Source: Betaproteobacteria bacterium | GTDB lineage: Bacteria; Pseudomonadota; Gammaproteobacteria; Burkholderiales; Rhodocyclaceae | NCBI GenBank assembly: GCA_028065725.1 | Contig: JAPTVL010000072.1 | Location: 1-9,202 of the forward strand | Direction: 5' to 3' | DNA: 9,202 bases | Shown: in pieces, positions 5,424 through 9,202 of the stretch | Layout: each line of letters opens with the position of its first letter | How positions within the stretch are numbered: position 1 is the stretch's first letter | Translations under genes and position numbers: made by a program | The notes under the pieces: model-generated | Database searches by the model: none | Seen by the model: the letters and a program-made list of their open reading frames with translations, nothing else | Told to the model about the DNA's origin: nothing

Positions 5424-6566
5424 TCAGGCCTTGAAAACGCTCACGGGGTCGAGGCTGCGGATCTTGCCAACCGAAAACCAGGCCGAGGCCATGCAGGCCG
5501 CGAGGATCGCAAAAAACAACGTGACCAACAGCGTCGGGCCCAGATAGAACGGCACTCCGGCCTTCTCGATCCCGCCTTGCAACAATAAAACGATGGCTGC
5601 GCTGATAGTATAGCCGGCCACCGCGTTGATGCCCGCCTGGGCAAACACGACCTGATAAATTTCGCGGTTCTTCGCTCCTATCGCCTTGAGCGTGCCATAT
5701 TCGCGCAGGTGTTCCAGGGTGCTGGCGTAGATCGTCTGCCCCACGACAGTGCCGCCGATGATCATGGCCAGCGCCGCCGTCAGAAAAAAGGCCATGCCCA
5801 TGCCGGTCTGGACGGTCCAGTACATGACCGTCTTGCGGATGAATTCGTCCCTGGTGAATACGTCGTTGTCGCGCATGGCTGCTTTCAGGGCGCTGGTGAC
5901 CGCTTGCGCGGCTGCGGGGTTCTTCAGTTTTGCCACGATGAAAGCCGTCTGGTCGCCCCAGCCGGCATCGTCAAAGAAGCGGCTCAACTGGTTGTACGAG
6001 GTAAAAGCGATGGGGGCGGTGGTGAAGCTCTTGATGCCTTGCGAAAGCCCGACCAGCTTGAGTGTATGCACCTTGTTCATGAAGCTGACCTCCCATTGCG
6101 TACCGGTTTCAAGATGGCCCAGACGCTGTTCCGAGGTCTTGTCGAGAATCATGTAATTGCCCCCCTTGACGTCGCCAGGCTGGCCTTCGAGCATGGCCCA
6201 CGGCCTGCCGATGCCGCTGTCCGGGTTGTAGCCTATGATCTGCACCTGCTCCCTGCCGCCGTTGGCCAGCTTGATGAAACTCCAGGAAAGCAGCAGCTTT
6301 TCCGCCCACAGCACATCGGAAAAGGCGCGCACCTGGTTGACGCGGTCGGCCGGAAAGGGGAGCGCGAAATCGAAGGACTGGATGTTCTTGGAAGCGACCC
6401 AGATGTCGGCGTCGGTGTGGCGGATGACGGCAGTAGCGTTGGCCATCATGCCGAGGTAAATGGCGATTTCGATCAGGGCCAGCACACCGGCGACGGTGAT
6501 GCCGATCAGCGTGATGAAAAACCGCGCCTTCTCGTGCAGCAGGATTTTAACCGCAAGCCACAGCAT
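5424..6566 (-). CDS. FtsX-type ABC transporter permease (DevC-like)
   Basis: Inner-membrane subunit of the ABC exporter. The 380 residues show the MacB/FtsX layout: helix 1 (about 17-40), a large periplasmic domain (about 41-250), then three helices (about 256-282, 307-330, 343-364). The conserved cytosolic FtsX stretch EYGTLKAIGAKNREIY (289-304) and the C-terminal DPVSVFKA are present. The start HEKARFFITLIGITVAGVL and ADIWVASKNIQSFD near 53-66 resemble the DevC family of cyanobacterial heterocyst glycolipid exporters, which also occurs in other bacteria. The ATG at 6564-6566 has GGGGGAG about six bases upstream. It is the first gene of the permease-ATPase-adaptor unit. DevBCA exports glycolipid in cyanobacteria, but nothing in this window identifies the substrate here. 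A MacB-type peptide or drug exporter is less likely, because in MacB the ATPase and permease are one chain. Confidence 0.9.
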   Translation of the reverse strand: MLWLAVKILLHEKARFFITLIGITVAGVLALIEIAIYLGMMANATAVIRHTDADIWVASKNIQSFDFALPFPADRVNQVRAFSDVLWAEKLLLSWSFIKLANGGREQVQIIGYNPDSGIGRPWAMLEGQPGDVKGGNYMILDKTSEQRLGHLETGTQWEVSFMNKVHTLKLVGLSQGIKSFTTAPIAFTSYNQLSRFFDDAGWGDQTAFIVAKLKNPAAAQAVTSALKAAMRDNDVFTRDEFIRKTVMYWTVQTGMGMAFFLTAALAMIIGGTVVGQTIYASTLEHLREYGTLKAIGAKNREIYQVVFAQAGINAVAGYTISAAIVLLLQGGIEKAGVPFYLGPTLLVTLFFAILAACMASAWFSVGKIRSLDPVSVFKA

Positions 6567-6650
6567 TTCGGCTCCCCCGGTTGCGCTACGCCGGCAGGTG
6601 TAGTGTTGCCATCGGAAGCTGGCAGGTCCAGCGTAAGCTTTTTTCTTTAA

Positions 6651-8180
6651 CTAAGGATAGGTTATATCGAGTGTGTTACAAGCTTTCGGCGACGAGGCGA
6701 TCAACTTTTCTGCGCCAGCCCGCTTCGGGCGCATGCGGGCGAGGGCTTGAGCAAAGGCCGCCCGCAGCGCCACGATATCCGGCAGCTTGACGGCGCCATA
6801 GCGCCCCGCCTCAAGCACCTCCACCAGCCGCGTCAGTTGCTCCGGCGCCCCCATCCGGTCTTCCAGCCTGACTAGCCACTGCCCCAATGTCGTGCCGCCG
6901 GGCGCCCCGTGGCCGTCGTCGAAGGCCAGCAGCGCGCGCGTCAGCGCCTCGGCGCTGTCCGCCGCCCGCACCTGCGCCAGCGCGGCGTGCCTGATGCGCA
7001 TACGCTTCCACCGGCGCATGCCGATGTACACAAGCATACCCGCAAGCAGCGTGCCGCCAAGCAGCAGGCTCGCGGCGATGATCCGTTGCCGCACCGGGTC
7101 CACGACCTCTACCGGGGCGCCGGTCAATTGTGCCAGCACGATACGGCCGGCAGCCTGGTCAAAATAGGGCAGCCGCACATCGGGCAGACGGATTTCGCCT
7201 CCCGCCAGGGGCGTGACGGGGATGGTGACGTCGAAGGTTTGCGCCGCAGCGGCATCGCCGGGGGTTGCCGGGCGCCCGCTCACTTGGGCGGCATAGGCAT
7301 GCAGCCCGGCGCGATCGGGCATGTCCGCCAGCAGGCGCGACAGACCCTCGGCGGTGATGCCGGCCCCGCTCACCGTGAATGTCCAGTTGACCGGCCGGCC
7401 GACGACCCACCCGGCCGGCAGCGGCCCGGGAGCAAGCGACACTTTGCCGACGGGCACATGAACCGGCAGATAGGCCGGCACCGGCGACGCCCGGAAGCCG
7501 ACGGCGGGTGCGGGATAACGCAGGCGCTTGCCGAACTTCACGGCGGCTAGCGTGGGGAATTTCACCTCCAGGCTGCCATCGCGCAGCGGGGTCAATGCCC
7601 AGAGATAGCGGTGCACGGTGTATGCCGCTCCCTCTAGCGTGGCTTGCGCCTGGCGTTCGCCGAGGTAGCGCAGGTGCATGTCCGGCGCCCGCAATTCGCC
7701 GGGCGGGGACCACTGCAGGCTGCCGTCGTCGTACAGGTCGAGCGTGAGCAGCACGGCCTCGCGCACAGTCGGGTGTATGCGATCGAGGTAGGCGCGCGTG
7801 ACCACACGGGGCACGTCCGGCCCCGACGTTTCGACCCGGACCGGCACCGCCCGGCTCGTTTTCCCAGCCAGCGCCAGGGGCGCCAGGGACAGCTCTCCGC
7901 TTCGCAGGGGATAGAGCGTGACGCTCATCACCTGCGTGCTGCGCCCGCGCTGTTCCGTGGTCGACGTGGATGCCGTGTACACCTCGAAGTCCCGCCGCCA
8001 GGGAGCAATGATCGATTCGTCCAGCCTTGCGCCCAGGCCGGACGCACGAATTTCGGCGCTCAGCGGCTCGCCCATGGCCAGCGTTTTCGGCTCCACGCGC
8101 ACCTCGAGCGAGGCCGCCGCCGCAGCCCATGTCCAGACTAGCATCAGCCATGGAATCAACCGGCGCAGCAGCTTCACCAT
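6651..8180 (-). CDS. batD: BatD-family protein of the aerotolerance (Bat) locus
   Basis: Large exported, membrane-anchored protein that acts with BatA/B/C; in other bacteria these loci affect oxygen or stress tolerance, but the biochemical role is unsettled. The 509 residues show a signal peptide (about 1-23, WLMLVWTWAAAAAS). They continue with tandem beta-sandwich-like modules with family stretches such as FEVYTASTSTTEQ and VMSVTLYPLRSGELSLAPL, and IHPTVREAVLLTLDLYDDGSL. A single membrane helix (about 367-388) and a cytosolic helical tail of about 120 residues follow. The start ATG at 8178-8180 overlaps the stop of the upstream VWA/TPR gene by 7 nt, with AGGGATGG upstream, so translation is coupled. 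The last residues (SSPKACNTLDITYP) look unconserved. Length is within the family range. Confidence 0.87.
   Translation of the reverse strand: MVKLLRRLIPWLMLVWTWAAAAASLEVRVEPKTLAMGEPLSAEIRASGLGARLDESIIAPWRRDFEVYTASTSTTEQRGRSTQVMSVTLYPLRSGELSLAPLALAGKTSRAVPVRVETSGPDVPRVVTRAYLDRIHPTVREAVLLTLDLYDDGSLQWSPPGELRAPDMHLRYLGERQAQATLEGAAYTVHRYLWALTPLRDGSLEVKFPTLAAVKFGKRLRYPAPAVGFRASPVPAYLPVHVPVGKVSLAPGPLPAGWVVGRPVNWTFTVSGAGITAEGLSRLLADMPDRAGLHAYAAQVSGRPATPGDAAAAQTFDVTIPVTPLAGGEIRLPDVRLPYFDQAAGRIVLAQLTGAPVEVVDPVRQRIIAASLLLGGTLLAGMLVYIGMRRWKRMRIRHAALAQVRAADSAEALTRALLAFDDGHGAPGGTTLGQWLVRLEDRMGAPEQLTRLVEVLEAGRYGAVKLPDIVALRAAFAQALARMRPKRAGAEKLIASSPKACNTLDITYP
6654..6681 (-). promoter_or_regulatory. Weak candidate promoter for the ABC exporter genes
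   Basis: On the minus strand TTGTAA (6676-6681), a 16-bp spacer and TATCCT (6654-6659) lie at the very end of batD. They are followed by an 84-bp gap to the permease start with an A-rich run (TTAAAGAAAAAAG). Each hexamer matches consensus at four of six positions. A spaced promoter is plausible because the exporter is functionally unrelated to the Bat genes, but read-through from batD cannot be excluded. Confidence 0.22.
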
Positions 8181-9202
8181 GGCGCCATCCCTGCCGGCAG
8201 TTCGTTCGCCCGGTCGCGCTTCATCACTTCCTTCTGCAGCAGTGCAGGACGGTCCTGGACGATTTCCAGCTTCTTCAGCGCCGCGCGATAGGCCACCCCA
8301 TCCTGACCGCCGCCCGCCGCGCCCGAGCCGGCCTGCGCCGGCCTGCGCCGCCGTGCCGTTTCGGCAGCCTGCTGTTCATCGCGGATAAGCTCCGGCCCGG
8401 TCTTTTCCTTGCTCAGCTCCGGTTCGGGGGGCTCCTCGTACGTATCTTCGTCCTGCCGGCCTTCCGTCTGCCGCCCGCGCCGCATCATCTCTTCGCTGTA
8501 GGGGTCCGGCTTGCGGCTGGCCGCGAGTTTGCCCGCCGCAAGCGCCAGATTGTTGCCGGCATCGCGATGGTCCGGGCGCAGGGTGAGCGCGCCCTGGAAG
8601 GCATCGGCCGCTGCCCCGTAGTTGCCGGCCTGATAGTAGCTGTTGCCCAGATTGAACAAGGCTGCAGCCCGCTGCCCGTCGCTGTCGGCCTGGAGCAATG
8701 CCGCGGTAAACTGGCGTACGGCGTACAAATAATCCTGGCGCCGGTAGGCGGCCGCCCCCTCGCCCATGCGCGCCGCATGCCCGCGCAGGCGCGCATAATA
8801 GGCCTGCGCGGCGGCAAACTGGCGCTGCCGGTATGCCTCGTGCGCGTCCCTTTCCGTCTCGCTGACCGCTGCGTGCGCGGGTGCGGGCAGCATGCCTGCC
8901 GCCAGCGCCCCGGCCAGCACCAGCACGCCGGCCGCGCCGGCGCCGCCGCGCGTGATCGACGGCAGCCGCGCCAGGAGCCACAGCAACAGGCCCGGCGCCA
9001 GACACCAGGCAAACAGTTCGCGCCAGGACTGGACGGCCTCCTCGGGCAGCTTGCCTCCGGGCAGCGCCAATATTCCCCGATCGTACAGGGCGCGCCAGTC
9101 GCCGTCGCCATCCTCGACCGCGTGGAAGCGCCCGCCCGCGGCACGGGCCAGATCGGCGAAGCCCGCTTCATCCATGCGGCTCACGACTGCCACGCCGTCC
9201 TG
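8174..9202 (-). CDS. VWA-TPR fusion protein of the Bat locus (BatB C-terminus plus BatC-like), 5' end missing
   Basis: The frame is open to the window edge; 342 residues are visible. The codon at 9191-9193 is GTG but is internal, since the frame continues upstream (QDGVAVVSRMDEAGF), so the true start is outside. The first part (about 1-45, VSRMDEAGFADLARAAGGRF) is the end of a von Willebrand factor A domain as in BatB. Two membrane helices follow (about 64-80 and 88-111). Then comes a TPR region (about 115-222), with a clear repeat at ALFNLGNSYYQAGNYGAAADAFQGALTL-type sequence near 181-208. The linker is charged, Pro/Glu- and Arg-rich (about 230-300), and the BatC-like end LEIVQDRPALLQKE is followed by a short tail. 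A VWA domain fused to a TPR domain replaces separate batB and batC genes. It overlaps batD, and a BatA-like gene and a MoxR ATPase are expected upstream beyond the window. Confidence 0.88.
   Translation of the reverse strand, partial: QDGVAVVSRMDEAGFADLARAAGGRFHAVEDGDGDWRALYDRGILALPGGKLPEEAVQSWRELFAWCLAPGLLLWLLARLPSITRGGAGAAGVLVLAGALAAGMLPAPAHAAVSETERDAHEAYRQRQFAAAQAYYARLRGHAARMGEGAAAYRRQDYLYAVRQFTAALLQADSDGQRAAALFNLGNSYYQAGNYGAAADAFQGALTLRPDHRDAGNNLALAAGKLAASRKPDPYSEEMMRRGRQTEGRQDEDTYEEPPEPELSKEKTGPELIRDEQQAAETARRRRPAQAGSGAAGGGQDGVAYRAALKKLEIVQDRPALLQKEVMKRDRANELPAGMAPW
8331..8350. repeat. Two tandem 10-bp copies in the linker of the VWA-TPR gene
   Basis: GCCTGCGCCG is repeated exactly at 8331-8340 and 8341-8350, with a degenerate third copy (GCCCGAGCCG) just before. 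It lies in the low-complexity linker coding for Arg/Pro/Ala. The unit is not a multiple of three, so a copy-number change would shift the frame ahead of the BatC-like end. The present copy number keeps both sides in frame. Confidence 0.5.

Noticed and set aside
3599..5434. A 611-codon open frame on the plus strand
   Set aside because: It is antisense to the exporter adaptor and ATPase genes, which carry intact lipoyl, coiled-coil and Walker motifs. The plus-strand product has low-complexity Arg/Ser/Leu-rich sequence with no domain, typical of a stop-poor shadow frame in G+C-rich DNA.
5709..6650. A 313-codon plus-strand frame opposite the permease
   Set aside because: The permease frame has four helices and the FtsX motif; the opposite frame shows only an Asp/Gly/His/Arg-rich shadow.
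7159..8151. A long second minus-strand frame inside batD
   Set aside because: It is an Arg/Gly/Ala-rich shadow in another phase of batD. The batD frame has the signal peptide, membrane helix and overlap with the upstream gene.
1..9202. tRNA, rRNA, IS element or CRISPR array
   Set aside because: I saw no tRNA-like cloverleaf, rRNA stretch, transposase motif, long terminal inverted repeats with target duplications, or evenly spaced repeats. Short ncRNAs cannot be excluded by eye.

Overview
The window reads as chromosomal DNA of a Gram-negative, G+C-rich bacterium, most likely a betaproteobacterium. This rests on protein style, the HME-RND, DmeF and Bat gene types, and a BatB-BatC fusion; it is an inference, because no rRNA or other taxonomic marker is present. 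Coding density is high. All genes lie on the minus strand except one, dmeF.

Left part (1-3539) is a heavy-metal homeostasis cluster. Reading along the minus strand it holds an RcnR/DmeR-type metal sensor (2244-2519), a small His-rich secreted or membrane-anchored protein (1720-2103), an RND periplasmic adaptor (391-1512) and the first 108 codons of a heavy-metal (HME) RND pump (1-324, running off the edge). Divergent from the sensor is dmeF (2595-3539, plus strand), a cation diffusion facilitator with a cytosolic His-rich loop. The 75-bp gap between sensor and dmeF carries a G-tract flanked by GTATAGT repeats, placed inside a TTGACG-N18-TATAGT promoter, as expected for repression of dmeF by a CsoR/RcnR-family sensor. 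The sensor keeps the H3/C35/H60/H64 pattern of nickel/cobalt sensors, so Ni(II)/Co(II) detoxification is the best reading: dmeF exports from the cytosol and the RND system from the periplasm. No outer-membrane factor gene is visible.

Middle (3540-3721) is a short gap between convergent genes with an inverted repeat. From 3722 to 6566 (minus) lies a three-gene ABC exporter of DevBCA/MacAB style, in transcription order FtsX-type permease, ATPase, HlyD-type adaptor. The genes are 8 nt apart or overlap by 4 nt, so they form one transcription unit. The substrate cannot be told from sequence.

Right part (6651-9202, minus) is the end of a Bat (aerotolerance-type) locus: the C-terminal part of a BatB-like VWA protein fused to a BatC-like TPR domain (8174-9202, 5' end beyond the window), overlapping batD (6651-8180) by 7 nt.

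No tRNA, rRNA, IS element, transposase or CRISPR array was found. The only notable repeat structure is a 21-bp imperfect inverted repeat plus a 9-bp hairpin at 1589-1679. The dmeF stretch is visibly less G+C rich than the Bat region (hand count 31/60 G+C at 2881-2940 against 47/60 at 7381-7440). The window looks like known functional types in an ordinary arrangement; I found no convincing novel system.
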